Notes: generated from the sequence alone by a model not told the origin. 64,000 nucleotides of DNA from Pseudoscleropodium purum (GCA_963969395.1 OZ017803.1:16306001-16370000), one strand, 5' to 3'. Counted from the stretch's first letter, positions 1-11,383 are shown. Made by a program: numbers and translations.

Positions 1-549
1 CAGTAAACCACTCCATTTATAACTCCTTATAAATATTTAAGCAAGTCTTACACCACTTGCTAATTGAAGGCCAGCCAAGTGTATGATGGATGAGGTGCTA
101 ATGGTAACCGAGGTCAGTATAGGAGCTGGACCAGGTCTCTAACGGTTGTAGTATCCTCTACCTTTTAAGCTGATGACTCGGGTTGCTTTACAACCCAAGC
201 CTAGGTTCCTTGTATTTTGGTGGATGAAGAAGGTAGGAAACGACCTGGTGTGAGCAGTACCAGCTGGTTTGAAATCTGAGAGCTTTTCATGTTTGGTTGT
301 CTGATACGAGTAGATATTGCCTTTTGAACTTCTATTTGTGGTGTTTGTGCCTATCCTTCTTAAGGTTTCCAACTCCTAATGCTTTTTCACCTGAGGTCCT
401 GCTAGTTGACAAATTTATTTCAAAATCGATTGTGTAGAATCGCAATTTTCTGAAAATTGTTCCAATGCCTGCATACTAAACGTCAACTTTTTGCTGCATG
501 GACTGCGTTTTGATTATGGTGCGCTGACATACTTCTTGATTGTTGTTAG
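1..549. other. Non-repetitive flank, no gene assigned
   Basis: This stretch is less AT-rich than the repeats further on and probably belongs to the gene whose last exon is at 550-687. It should hold that gene's upstream exons or introns, but I could not identify an exon with both splice sites and a matching phase. The minus-strand open frame at 139-372 has no recognisable features. Confidence 0.3.
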
Positions 550-687
550 GTTGATTCCGGGAAGGTGGGCAAGGTGGGCAAGCAAATCAAAAAGAAAGCT
601 TTCAAGGTGGGTAAGAAGAGGATGAAGCTTTCTGCAACTACCAAAGCGAAGGCAGCACAAGCTATTGCCATGGAAATTGAGAAATAG
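550..687 (+). CDS. Last exon of a small lysine-rich protein
   Basis: The sequence TTGTTAG ends an intron at 549. The following 46 codons are open to a TAG at 685-687. They encode a very basic tail with a GKVGKVGKQIKKK stretch, then KRMKLSATTKAKAAQA and an acidic end. Lysine/glycine tails of this kind are typical of small nucleolar or ribosome-associated proteins, but I do not recognise the family and assign no function. A degenerate second copy at 4705-4851 shows that only this segment and its 3' flank stayed similar. Upstream exons would lie before 550 and were not found, so this may be the end of a live gene or a duplicated fragment. Confidence 0.45.
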   Translation, partial: VDSGKVGKVGKQIKKKAFKVGKKRMKLSATTKAKAAQAIAMEIEK

Positions 688-1400
688 GAACCACATTGTG
701 CTTGACCCTTTACTGAGAGAACGAAAATATCCCTAATTGAGTTTCAGGTTTCTCCTATTTTCCCCAATTTTTCCTCGAGAGTTCCTAGACATTGTGGGTG
801 CGTTTCCCAGGATAATAGAATGACGTCCGAGATAGCTTTAAGATTCCTTTGTAGTAGCAGCCTCGTACCAGAGCGTGATGAATGCTGCTACTAGGCACCG
901 GTGCTTCACACTGTTATTTGTAAGTGACCTTCGACTGTTGGGTGGAGAAACTCTTCAACAGAATTTTCAGGGAATTGATGACCTGTGGATTGCTTTTGAA
1001 TGTCGCACGTGTGTGCCCGGATGATTGCCATGTTGTGCCAAATGAAGTTTGTCATAACTTTTATTTCATCAATCAAAATATAATCATAAGAATTTGTGTA
1101 CTCTATAAAACAAATGCATTCTTTGTTGTGAAGGAGGAGGCGAAAGTTAAGCAGAACGAATTGCCCATGTTGCTCCCTAGAACAAAGAACTTTTAAATTC
1201 CAATTCCATTTGTCTTTCACTAGAAATTTAATGAAAAGTATTTCCAGAATTTTGACTACCCCGATTTGATTTTCAGCTCTTTATAGGGCGCTTTTGTAGA
1301 CCTCCTGGCTTAATGCCCCTTGGTCGCTTTTCTCTGTTCCTTCCCTGGCTTGAACTGTCTGCATTTAGTTTCAGAATAAGAACGTGCAACAGTACAGGGC
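688..1400 (+). other. 3' flank duplicated at 4852-5600 and 6252-6340
   Basis: This is the probable 3' untranslated and downstream region of the exon at 550-687. It is repeated, with many substitutions, downstream of the second exon copy; for example, the segment starting GCAGCCTCGTAC near 859 matches the one near 5325. From about 1190 to 1370 it also matches 21180-21330. That part contains the tail of the palindromic family 'D' repeat and a CTTGAACTGTCTGC stretch that precedes the putative first exon of the duplicated gene. Confidence 0.5.
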
Positions 1401-2563
1401 AACGAATTCAACAGCAGTGATCCTGAGTCTTTGGATTTTTGGAAATCATGAGCCGCGATCATATGTCCTGCCATTATAATATAATATGAATCCTCACGTG
1501 GGTTTGTTGATGCTATCACCCTCTTCTACCTCCTCTCCTGGCTATGGCACTCCACCATTGAACCGCCGTGTCTTTCACGTCTTATCGACAGTTCGCTTAG
1601 TCTCTTATTACTGCCATCTGCTCAGACAGGGTGGCTCAGCACTGTTTCTTCTTAACTGGTTCCCCACTGTCTGCCTCTTGGATTCCAGGGCCTTCGGATG
1701 TGCGGTACTTTGCTCTCGCTCAGAATCTGCCCGTGTGATTCAACGACTCTTCTGAGTCGTTTGTGGACGAGCGTCTACCTCGTAGGAAGAGCTTGAACAA
1801 GGTGTGTTGAACAATCCAGCATGTAACTTGTACATTTATTCTACTTCGTATTTTCTAGCTGTTAATTGTATGTTTCCGTAGCTCGTTACATCGATGGTTG
1901 ATTCTGCTCCAAAGTTTGGAATTCGGAGGTTTGTAGTTGTATCTCAATATGGATTCTCTTGCGTGAGCACCGTGTAGGAATTGAGCGATTTGATGTTATT
2001 GTCAGTGAAGCAAGAGCCTCTGAGCTGCAATAACGCTAGAATTCTGGTTTTCCTCCGTAGAAATGATGTCTCTCTAGTTTCTGGGAGAAGCTATGGTTGC
2101 CAATTCGGGTTCTCAGATAAATCTTACCGATCTTCGTGATTAGGGCAAGGAGAAGGTTTATAATCCAATTCTGAATAGCCAATGAGAAGGTGACGCAACA
2201 TTAGACTTGACATTATACTGTCAGAGTACATATACCACTTGTGAATCCTTTTCAAAACAAAATTGGCACTCGAACACTTACCAGAGCCAGTTTTGTAGTT
2301 TCTTCATGTTATGTTTAGAATATGCTCTTTAGTCCAGAGATCACTTATAACCAACAGCATATATTGATTCTTAGAGACTTTGACAAAGGGAATAGGCGGT
2401 GCAGTTTCTTCATCTTTGAAATCCTGAAGGCTGTTTGCTTACAATTGTCGGTGGTTATGCTCTGGCGAAGGCTGAGCTACAGTAAATATCATATCGCACC
2501 GAGACACCAAACGACGATCCTCGGAGATCTATCTGACTCCACGGTTTGCAAGACAAAGCAGAG
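1401..2563. other. Intergenic, upstream region of the DUF3632-like gene
   Basis: No exon is supported here. The sequence is single-copy in character and moderately AT-rich. It must contain the promoter of the gene starting at 2564, but no clear TATA box can be tied to a start site. Confidence 0.3.
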
Positions 2564-3619
2564 ATGGCCTACGTCTCGAAACCGGAGGAGATCGACCGCC
2601 TCGCCGTGGAGCGCGGCTGGTTCCACCCAGAGTGGGACGGCAACTCGTACAAGATGATCCAGGCCTACCTAAGCGGGGAGCTGGACCTGTCCGCCGTTGT
2701 GCCTCGGATAGCCGACCCGATCGACGAGCGCTACAGCACAGCGGACGGCGGGCGGGCCATCCACTACGCGGAGCAGGCGGCGGAGAATCAGCGGCAGTTC
2801 TATGACGCTGTCGAGGCGGAGGAGATGTGGGGTGTCCCGCTGCGGCCCGACGAGCTGCCGCCCATCGTCGACGCGGACAACAAGGAGTACGACACGACGG
2901 AGGGCCTGCTGTGGGACTTTTGGTACGGCGTGCTGCACGCGGCGAAGCGGATCCCCTGGCGCGACGCAGAGGCCCATCTTCGCCTGGTGGCCCTCGTGCG
3001 CGCTCTCAAGGACCGTCCTGACCCGCCGCCGCCCAAGCAAATGACCAGGGCGTTGCAAAACAACTGGGTATGGGGGACAGAGACGTTCTGGAGCAGTCTC
3101 GTTCTGCTCGGCCCGTCCGCACGGGAGTCATGGAATGACTGTCCCGGCTGCGGCGCTGGCTACGAGCTTCCGGAGATTCACGCCTGGGCAAATGTGAACG
3201 CCTTCGTCGCGCGATTGACCGAACTGGAAGTCTTCGACTTCTTGACCTATTGTGGCTGGTCCTTGCGTGACGTTCTGGAGACGGAGCCTACAGATAACGA
3301 CTCGGGTTGTCACCACCCTGCTACGGCGACCACGCAGCAAAACGCCCAGGTGCCCGCAGCTGCGGTATGGATCCTGGTGCTGGGCAAGAAGCTCTACGAC
3401 CTCGCTGCTGACGAGACCTCGGCGAATCCGAAGAGGGAGGACTTCGGCCGAGGTGGCCTGCTGTGGGAAGCGCACACAGCCAAACCTATTCTCTCAAGAG
3501 AGAGATGGAGGTTTTGGAAGGATAGACTGGGAATCCTTCGGGACAGAGAAACTCTGTCGCAGGAAACGCGAGACATCGCGGCGGAGGCGTTTCGGAGGAT
3601 GGAAGAGATAGAAGACTAG
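2564..3619 (+). CDS. DUF3632-like protein of fungal type
   Basis: This intronless frame encodes 351 residues. The chosen ATG sits in GCAGAGATGGCC, a good plant initiation context. Family features I recognise are LLWDFWYGVLHAAKRIPWRD (about residues 115-134), a conserved LVALVRALKDRP (141-152), WSSLVLLGPSARESWN (176-191), WANVNAFVARL (208-218) and a C-terminal ERWRFWKDRL. Together these match the order and wording of the DUF3632 family, which is abundant in ascomycete and basidiomycete fungi and has no known biochemical function. No signal peptide or membrane segment is visible, so a soluble intracellular protein is expected. The absence of introns, the isolated position among transposons and the fungal affinity fit horizontal acquisition. 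An ancient plant copy cannot be excluded. The high GC is shared with the native transketolase gene and so is not independent evidence. Confidence 0.75.
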   Translation: MAYVSKPEEIDRLAVERGWFHPEWDGNSYKMIQAYLSGELDLSAVVPRIADPIDERYSTADGGRAIHYAEQAAENQRQFYDAVEAEEMWGVPLRPDELPPIVDADNKEYDTTEGLLWDFWYGVLHAAKRIPWRDAEAHLRLVALVRALKDRPDPPPPKQMTRALQNNWVWGTETFWSSLVLLGPSARESWNDCPGCGAGYELPEIHAWANVNAFVARLTELEVFDFLTYCGWSLRDVLETEPTDNDSGCHHPATATTQQNAQVPAAAVWILVLGKKLYDLAADETSANPKREDFGRGGLLWEAHTAKPILSRERWRFWKDRLGILRDRETLSQETRDIAAEAFRRMEEIED

Positions 3620-3657
3620 CGTAGGACCAAATACGAGGTCGTATGAAGAGAAACGCT

Positions 3658-3888
3658 CAGGGAGGATTGACCCCTCTACTGCCCCATGTTTTACCCTTGT
3701 AGAAAACACTGAAATTTTGTATTTGCCACATATGATAAAATTCTCAAACTCAGAATTCATATTTGCAATCAGACACCCCAAATTAGCTGCGGGACATGAT
3801 GAAATACAAAATTTAAGCCGCACAAAATAGGGGGCAATTTTGACATTTACCCTTCGGTGGAGCAATAGAGGGGTCAATCCTCCCTGGC
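3658..3888. mobile_element. Small palindromic element, family C, copy 1
   Basis: It begins CAGGGAGGATTGACCC and ends GGGTCAATCCTCCCTGG, a long near-perfect inverted repeat of about 25 bp. The core contains the phrase ACATATGATAAAATT and an ATTCATATTTGCAATCAGA stretch shared by all family C copies. It encodes nothing, so it is a MITE-like non-autonomous element. Its right end abuts, and seems shared with, the next copy. Confidence 0.75.
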
Positions 3889-4097
3889 CCTTTATTGCTC
3901 TATGTTTTATCCTTGTAGAAATTTTTTATTTTGAAACATATGATAAAACTCAAAAATTCTGAATTCATATTTGCAATCAGAGATTCCAAATTAGCTATGA
4001 GAAATGATGAAATACTAAATTTAAGTGGCACAAAATAGGGGGCAATTTTGACATTTACCCTTTTGTAGGGCAATAGAGGGGGCAATCTTCCCTGGCT
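3889..4097. mobile_element. Family C element, copy 2 (tandem partner)
   Basis: This is the same element as 3658-3888, lying immediately downstream in the same orientation and ending with AATCTTCCCTGG. The two copies share the junction, so they form a tandem dimer with three terminal repeats. The same tandem arrangement recurs at 50877-51600. Confidence 0.7.
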
Positions 4098-4490
4098 ATA
4101 TGAAAGAGACTAACAACCAATAGGTTGGATTCACAATAGCAAGGTAAAGAATTATGCTTTGACCACCCATAAATTAAATTAAATTTCTTTCTTAAATGTT
4201 TTTTTTTTTTTCAAATTTGACTTAATGAAATCACTTGTAAAATATTCCTTGATTTATTGTTCTTTTGTTAATTTTTTTTGTAAACACAATAGGGGTCACT
4301 ATGTGGAGTGACCAAAAGGGTCCACAATAGACCTCTTACCTTACCTTTAAAAGGTGGGCTTCTAAAGCGATGAATCTTGAGAGTTTTTCAACCCCAATGT
4401 GAAGATGGCCTAACTTAGTCTATAATAATAATTTTAAAAAAACAATGTTGGTCTAAATACCATTACATGATGAAAGGTCTATTGAAGTAG
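4098..4490. other. AT-rich intergenic, nothing recognised
   Basis: The stretch contains homopolymer T and A tracts and no open frame or repeat end that I can define. Confidence 0.3.
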
Positions 4491-4704
4491 TTTGACTAAC
4501 CATGCCTTTAGTTCATTCAGTTCATCTCTTCACTCCCCTACTGTGATCCTGAACGGAATTGCTGCTTTTCGAAGGTAGAGAACGCCATTGCCAATGCTAT
4601 GATCGAAGGCGAGGTAGTATTCATTTCATTCTTGTTAGACTGTTTAGTTGGCCTTTGCTCCTTCTCTTCTGAACTAGTCTCATACAAATTGATTATGCAT
4701 TCAG
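4491..4704 (+). pseudogene. Copy of the 5' exon and intron of the lysine-rich gene
   Basis: The segment TTCATCTCTTCACTCC to GAGGTAGTATTC (about 4514-4621) is repeated with few changes at 21361-21453. Here it is followed by an intron-like stretch leading to the exon copy at 4705. It probably represents a 5' untranslated or first exon of the source gene. No start codon in it opens into the downstream frame. Confidence 0.4.
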
Positions 4705-4851
4705 GAAGGTGGGCAAGGTAGGCAAGGTAGGCAAGTGGGCAAGCAAATCAAAAAGAAAGCTCTTAAGGTTGGTATTAAGAAGAAGATGAAGCTTTCTACA
4801 CCTACCAAAGCAAAGGCTGCACAAGTTGTTGCCATGGAAATCGAGAAATAG
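4705..4851 (+). pseudogene. Frameshifted copy of the lysine-rich exon
   Basis: It matches 550-687 along its whole length and ends with the same GAAATCGAGAAATAG. The GTGGGCAAG module has expanded to four units and one G has been lost, so the frame moves out of register after the glycine/lysine stretch and meets an early stop. The copy therefore cannot make the same tail and is scored as a pseudogene. Confidence 0.6.
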
Positions 4852-5611
4852 GAACCATTTTGTACTTGACCCTTCTTTTTTTAAAGGAAGGATGATATCC
4901 TTAATTGAGTTTTAGCTTTCTCCAATTTTCTTGACGTTTTTCTCGAGAATTCATAGACATTGTAGGTGTATTTCATAGGACGTAAACCACTACTAGGGAT
5001 CCTTTTGTTCATTCTACAAGAACATTCTATTATGCAATTAGGATTTCTATACCCGCAATGCTTGATTACACAATCTTGCCTACATAATCAAGCATTATGA
5101 GTCTTTCATCCACAAACGTTTTGTCATCCAAAAATATTCAGTTGTCTCCTAGTGGTTTACCTCGAGCAATGCCTCTTGCTGTTGTACATTTTAGGAAATA
5201 AAGAGCCTCCTTGTCAGGCTCCGCCCTCCTCGTCGGCCCTTTATTTCTTGAAATGCTCTCCTCCTCGGGCATTGCCCTATACATTAGATTGACATCAGAG
5301 ATAGATTTAAGATTCCTTTGTAATAGCAGCCTCGTACTAGAGTGTGATGAATGCTGCTACTAAGTACTGGTATTTCACACTATTATTAGTAAGTGATCAG
5401 CCTTCAATTGTTGGATGGAAAGCCTCTTCAGCAAAATTTTGAGAGAATTGATTACATGTGGATTGCTTTTGAATGTCATGCGTGTGTCCGCATGATTTGC
5501 TTATACAGAATGAAATTTGTCATATCTTTCATTTCTTCTATCAAAATAAAATCATAAATTTTTTTTGGCTTTCACATATGTTTATAAAATCAAAAGCATT
5601 CTTTGTTGTTA

Positions 5612-6251
5612 ACCCCTAAATGCCCAAGGCCTATTTTGAGCCTCTAGAAATTTGCTCTAAATTGAACAAAAAGTCAACATTTTGATAAGTTGTATCAATT
5701 TTTTTTTAATTGTAACCGTACAAATTCAAACTAGACATGTTAGAGATGACATAGGAAGAAAAAACACAACAATATCACTTATAAGTTGGAAGATTATAAC
5801 GTTTGACCATGAGGGTGTTAAAACTATGAAAAATTTTCAATTCACTTATCACAAGTCAAACCTAAAAAGTTGGTGACCAAAAAAAAAATTAGGTTTAAGG
5901 GCCTAACATGAATAACCCCAATCAATTTATGGCTTTTCAAAATCTACTCTACAATTTTTTTAAATGAATTTTGAATGTGATTTTTTCTTTAAGTCCTAGT
6001 GTATTTGAGGCTCATTTACAAGAGCTCTCAACACTACAGGAAGTCCAGATTGCAATCAGTACCCTTGCACAAAACCTTGAATAGAAAAATCACTATTATT
6101 TATTTTCAAGATCGGATTTTTGATGCTAAAACTAGACTTCAAGAAGAATCTTTAAAAAATATAAATTACTAAAAATAGCAACTTAGTTAGGTTTTATGTA
6201 ACTTCAAAGTCTTGCAAACACTAAATTCTGGTACCTTCGGCATTTAGGGGT
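5612..6251. mobile_element. TA-flanked TIR element (ACCCCTAAATG family), 640 bp
   Basis: The ends are inverted repeats of about 18 bp: ACCCCTAAATGCCCAAGG on the left and CCTTCGGCATTTAGGGGT on the right. Each end is bordered by TA (5610-5611 and 6252-6253). The paralogous duplicate near 1126-1145 reads TTTGTTGTGAAGG with no element, which confirms both borders. The inside has no transposase and carries degenerate repeats of about 150 bp also found in 35191-36158. A TA target duplication is typical of Tc1/mariner-type elements, so a non-autonomous member of that superfamily is the likeliest identity. Confidence 0.75.
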
Positions 6252-6634
6252 TAAGGAAGAGACAAAAGTTTTAAGTAGTCCAAATTGCCAAGTTTGTTCT
6301 CTAGAAGAAAGAACTTTTAATTTGCAACACTTATTAGAATTGCATGAAAAATGTTTGGGTTGTAGAGGATTATGATAAGATGCTTGGTAGGTACACTAAC
6401 AAGTTAAAATACACTCTAAATTACTTCCAAACAATGATCTGGAACTCATATAGCATGCTCTGTATGAGATAAATTTTGCATTATGAAACACACAACCTAG
6501 CCACATTTTTGAAAATAAATGAGTAAAATATTTCTCTACTAACATGAAATAAAACCTACAAAGTGAAATTAAGTTGCCTTAACAATTAGGTTGCCTTACC
6601 TAAAAATGTTATTTCATGATTCACTACTTGTCCA

Positions 6635-8625
6635 CATAAGATGTTAAATCATGCCCATGAAAGTGGGCCTAGCCTATATGGCGCATGGGTAGGATCATGG
6701 CCCCGCCCTTGATCCTACTGCTTGGCTAGCCTACTTCCATGTGCCCCTGACCGGTAATGGAGTCGCCACTCTTGATAGACCAAAGCCCCAATGGAGACGA
6801 ACATGACAACTACCTGTTGCAAAGGATGCAACCTGCAATGTAGGACTGGATATTGTGGAGAACAAAACTTCCATACTTCCAGGTCGCAAATTGCAACAAA
6901 CTAAATTAGGATTTTTTGCCAATTCATGGTAGCATTTCTAGGAATTTGAAATGCTTATTGAATTTTGGGTGCATTATCATTGTGCAAATCTTATTCTTAT
7001 TAGCATTGTCTTTTGTTGTGGTGTTGGTTGTTGCCTACTTGTTAGAGTTTGTAATTTGTAATTGTTGTTCTTCATCATGGCTTTGTGTTCCCCATTTTTT
7101 TGGGAAATGTTTTGCTTAATGTTGCTTAACAACATTTTTTGCTCTTTCATTGACTTCTATATTCAAAGAACATTGTCCTCTTTGTGTTGTAGTTTGTGCC
7201 ATATTCTTCATATCCAAGCAGCGATTTAGGATTTATGGTGTGTTCTCCATGCACTCTCTACAATTTTTGCATCAATTTAAATGAGGACAACATTTTGTAT
7301 AGTACAATTTTGTTTTTTTGCTCGTAGTATTTGAGTTGCTTCTTGCATCAATTTCATAGAGGATGGGATGAAGTTTTGTTGAGGATGATTTTGATTTTAG
7401 CTTATTACTTTCTTGTTCAATCAACGTCGTCTTTGTACTATGGTTTATGGTTCAAGAAGATACATCATATACTATGTCTCCCATCAATTTCACATACTTC
7501 AAGTGTTAGGTTTGTAGTTCACTTGACTGATTGATTATAACACTTCAAAATTCTTCAAAGTTCTTGAATTTTTTAGTGACATCTATTTGCCTTGCATAAT
7601 TAATATAATTCTTAACATCTTGACATTTTCTTCCAAAATGGAGCTAGCAAACAACTTTGATTCCACATGGATCTGAACTAGAATTGTGTAGGAGTTGAAA
7701 AAAACTTTGGACCCTAAATCCTAATGCCAAAAGTAGCCACCATCCAAATTTCCTTAAACATTGCAATGAAGAGCAAAGGCTCTTCATGGACTCTCGGATT
7801 GCACACAGGACAATGACATACTAAAAATCTACAAAATATTGTGTGTGCCAACCTAAAATTGAACCCTATAGAAGAAGTAGAAAAAAACAACGTACATAAA
7901 TTTTATCAATGGTAATACGAAAGTGTTGCACATTGTAGTGCCAACAATGAGGGCGTGCAACATCAAAACCAAACAGCCTAAAACCCACCAAAAAAAACAA
8001 CAATACACCGACTCCCTCAAATGCAAGGATAATGAAGGTGGCGCAAATCACATCAATAGCAAACTAGAAGTGTTCACCACCCTAAATACACTTGAAATGC
8101 ACAAGTCTCTCTAATACCGTAGAGGAAGACAACAAAACCAATGCTAAATCATAGCAAGCAAGAAATACCAACGCAACACAACCAAACCACTACAAAACCC
8201 TAGCTAGCAACAACTAACACCACAACAAAAGACAATGACAATAAAAATAAGATGTACACAATGGTAATGCACCCAAAACTTGATGAACACTACAAACCCC
8301 TAAAAATGCCATTGTAAAATGACAAAAACCTAATTCATTTTGTTGTGGTTTCCGACCCCAAAGCATAGAAGTCTTGTCCTCCACAATATCCAATCCTGTG
8401 TCACAAGATGCGTCTTTCACAAGAAATGGTCGTCAATGTCTGTCTTTGTTGGGGCTAAACTTTGTCAAGAGTGGCAACCTCATCGCTGGTTAGGGTCTCT
8501 TGGAAGTAGGTTGGCCTAGTAGCAAGATTTGGAGTTAGGGCTAGAATCTCGCCCACATGCCACATAGGTCGGGCCCACTTTCATGCGTATGATTTAACTT
8601 CTTGCCTTGTCTACATGAAGGTACA
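6635..8625. mobile_element. Foldback element with arms of about 400 bp
   Basis: Sequence 6635-7045 recurs as reverse complement at about 8200-8625. Matching landmarks are ATGAAAGTGGGC at 6657 and its complement near 8580, GGATATTGTGGAG at 6848 and its complement near 8380, and TTTTGGGTGCATTA near 6962 with its complement near 8265. The central 1.15 kb is AT-rich and holds no coding domain. Very long imperfect terminal repeats without a gene suggest a non-autonomous Mutator-like or foldback transposon. I could not fix the exact outer ends or a target duplication. Confidence 0.65.
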
Positions 8626-9101
8626 TGTGATTCTTTGAACTTGGCCTTGAACCACTACATCAATCCATGCCACACATAGTTTGGGGTTGATGAAAATTAC
8701 TACATCCTTATACAATTACTATAAATATTTGTATAGTGTAAAATGTTGAGAAACTAGTGAGGGGCAACCTAATTTCACTATTCAAGTTCTTGATAAATAT
8801 AGCTTGCAGGTGCACAATGCAAAATGTATCCTTGTTTTGAGGTGTGAATAGGCCTTGGAATTCTAGCACCTTTTGCATACATACATGCATTTGCCATGTA
8901 CACACCCATAGAAGTCAACCTCAAAATATTTTAGTACTATAAGACCATCCCCTCCATGAAAATTTCATCCAATTTCACAATTGTCTCACCAACTTCCTCA
9001 AGGAATCCATCCATCCAATATGTAGAGTTTTGCTAGAACATCACATTTTGACATAATTTTAGCATCATACCTTTGTTTTTAAGAGAGCAATCTCTTTGGA
9101 G
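8626..9101. other. AT-rich intergenic, nothing recognised
   Basis: No repeat end, exon or RNA gene is supported in this stretch. Confidence 0.3.
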
Positions 9102-9427
9102 GATAAGGTAGGTTGCTCTTAAAGCGCCCTTTCTAGAACTCATTGCCTTCGGGGGGAAGCTAAAATTTTTTAAACAGTTTTCACTAAATTCTTGTAGAAA
9201 AAAAATGGAATTGGCATCTAATCCATCTTGTTTCATATACTTTGAACCTTTGTAGAATTAATTACATTTTTTTGAAGTTGAGACATAGCAATCACTAAAA
9301 GCAACCACCTCTTAAAATGTACACTATTGTTACATTGAAGAAAGCAAAATGTACCTCTTGTGTTAGTGATCGCTTTTAGAGCACAATTGCTTCTAAAGTA
9401 TAGTCACTTTTAGAGTAGATTACCTTA
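9102..9427. mobile_element. Family D palindromic element
   Basis: The left end is TAAGGTAGGTTGCTCTTAAAG and the right end is CTTTTAGAGTAGATTACCTTA, so the two ends are inverted copies. Inside is the complement of the family core (ACTTCAAAAATTCATAACTAATTCC in other copies). Copies of the same family lie at 40911-41180, 49990-50745, 56703-56996 and 61606-61800, with partial ones near 1190 and 21150. It encodes nothing. Confidence 0.6.
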
Positions 9428-10386
9428 TAGACACATCCATGAATTTGTTTTAGGAAGAAGAAAAACAAATTTTGATACATACAAAACTTGAGCACTTGTC
9501 ATATTTCTAAACTCACAATTTCATTGATCGCTAATCCCCCCTCCTTTGACCCTTTTATTAAGGTAGATGAATCTAATTGTAACATTTTTCATTCTCCAAC
9601 ATACAAAACATACCTATGAATGAACACTTCCATGACTCAAAACCACCACAAATTTTCCAAAGCAACCAATGACAAGTGAAGATATTCTCAAAATAGACAA
9701 TGGGAGTTGAGACATTTTGTACTTCAAGGTTGTTCACTAAGATTGAGTTTAGTGTTATATATAGGCTATTCTAAGTTCTCAACTTTGAAAATTTGTAAAA
9801 TATTACTAGAGCATCAAGAAATTATGAAATCAATTGAGTTGCATTTTTTTTTAATTCTCTAACAATGTCATCAAATTTGTTTTGATCATTTGACCTTTGA
9901 GGTAGTGGGACTAGGAAGAGTGTTGTTTTTTTAGTTATTACCTTATATCACCAAATTTTTTATAGACATGGCTATAATTTGTTACAAAAATAAATTAAAA
10001 AAAAGGGCAATTTTTTATATGAAATACATTATGGCAATTCGATCTTACAAAAAGAAATTACCAATGTAAGACCACAAATGCAAATTATTGCTAGATTGTC
10101 CACCCAAAAACACTACTCAATGACAAGAGATAGAGAAAAAAATCCTTGAAAATACACTTCTTGTAATCTTGTGGTTGAACATTTTATAACATTGTTAACC
10201 AACCTAAACCATTCCCTCTTGGAAATTGGAATAATTTTTTCCTAGATCCTTGGAAGTAAATTTAGTTTAATCTACACAAAGTCATTAATTAATTGGAAAG
10301 TTGCAACATTGGGGACTCCTAGTTTTGGGGGGAGCAAAAGGCCCACCACCATTGATTGATAATATTTTGTTAGGCTAAACACAAAA
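9428..10386. other. AT-rich intergenic, nothing recognised
   Basis: This is noncoding AT-rich sequence with stop codons in every frame and no definable repeat border. Confidence 0.3.
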
Positions 10387-10667
10387 CATTAGAGGAGTTT
10401 TCCACCCTTAGGAGGGTTGTGAGTTCCCAAATTGTGAGTTCCCAAATTGTGAGAATTGCCCTGTATAGGGCCACGGTAGCTTGTTGATGTGGCACAACAA
10501 CTACCATGTCTGAAAAAAATGAAAATTTTTTTTCAACTTTTTTCTTCATTTCAAAAATGAGTTCTTTTTAATTTTTTTTAGCACAACCGTTTGCTAGAAC
10601 TACAAGGGGATCTACAGGGAGTACTAGCTTAAAACAGCCCTTCCGACCGTCCAAAAATCCTCTAATG
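10387..10667. mobile_element. CATTAG-family TIR element, copy 1 (281 bp)
   Basis: It begins CATTAGAGGAGTTTTCC and ends AAAAATCCTCTAATG, inverted ends of about 11 bp. The core phrase, a GATGTGGCACAACAACTACC stretch, recurs in the other copies. The flanks (CACAAAA on the left, TAAATAA on the right) show no direct target duplication, as in every other complete copy here. Confidence 0.75.
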
Positions 10668-10852
10668 TAAATAATATTTGTATGGAAGACATCTTCTATG
10701 CAATTTGTGATCATGTCATTGGACCAAACATAGATTTGAAAAATATTTACCATCCAAAAGCAAGCCTAGGTAATGATAATTGAGTTAGGTTCACACTATC
10801 AAGTGACCCATGCTTGTCCACACGACTACATTTTATATTTTGTTAGTCTCTA

Positions 10853-11381
10853 AAAACCTAAGAGATTTAGACAAAATACAATTATGTTATAAATATAAGT
10901 TCTATAATTTTTTTTGAAGTTTGTATCAAAGAAGATAATGTGGAGCACAAAAATCAAAAATATTTATATGGTTAAAATTATAAAACTATTTTTAGATTCT
11001 TTTCAAATGAATTTTGAAGGTATAACTTCAAAAATTCATCAAAAATACAATTTCTATCTTTAGAATTTGAAATTTTTGAATTGGTCAAAATTGTGGTTTC
11101 TAATGATTTGTAAACAATGCATAAGATCTAATAATGCTAACAACAATGTTTTTTCTAAATAGTAAATTTTCCAACACTACACAAAATCTAAATACTTTGT
11201 GCTTTTTCCCATATAATTTTTGTTTGCCTATAGTGATCTTGTTTTTGAATATAAAAATTAAAACACATACCAATCTTATTTGTACAAAAAAAATAGTTTG
11301 GAAAAAAGTTTTTTTCTACATGAAAATATTGCTTAAATCTAGGCAATGACCATCAAATCGTCATTCGAGCAATTAAGGGGT
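10853..11381 (-). mobile_element. TA-flanked element, relative of 36161 and 60706
   Basis: In reverse complement it starts ACCCCTTAATTGCTCGAATGACG, like the left ends at 36161 and 60706, and follows both of them through the interior. It is bordered by TA on each side. The left end (AAAACCTAAGAG) has decayed. No protein is encoded. Confidence 0.55.
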
Positions 11382-11383
11382 TA

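Noticed and set aside
2669..3475. Several overlapping frames within the DUF3632-like gene
   Set aside because: They are shadows in GC-rich sequence; only the plus-strand frame from 2564 carries family motifs.
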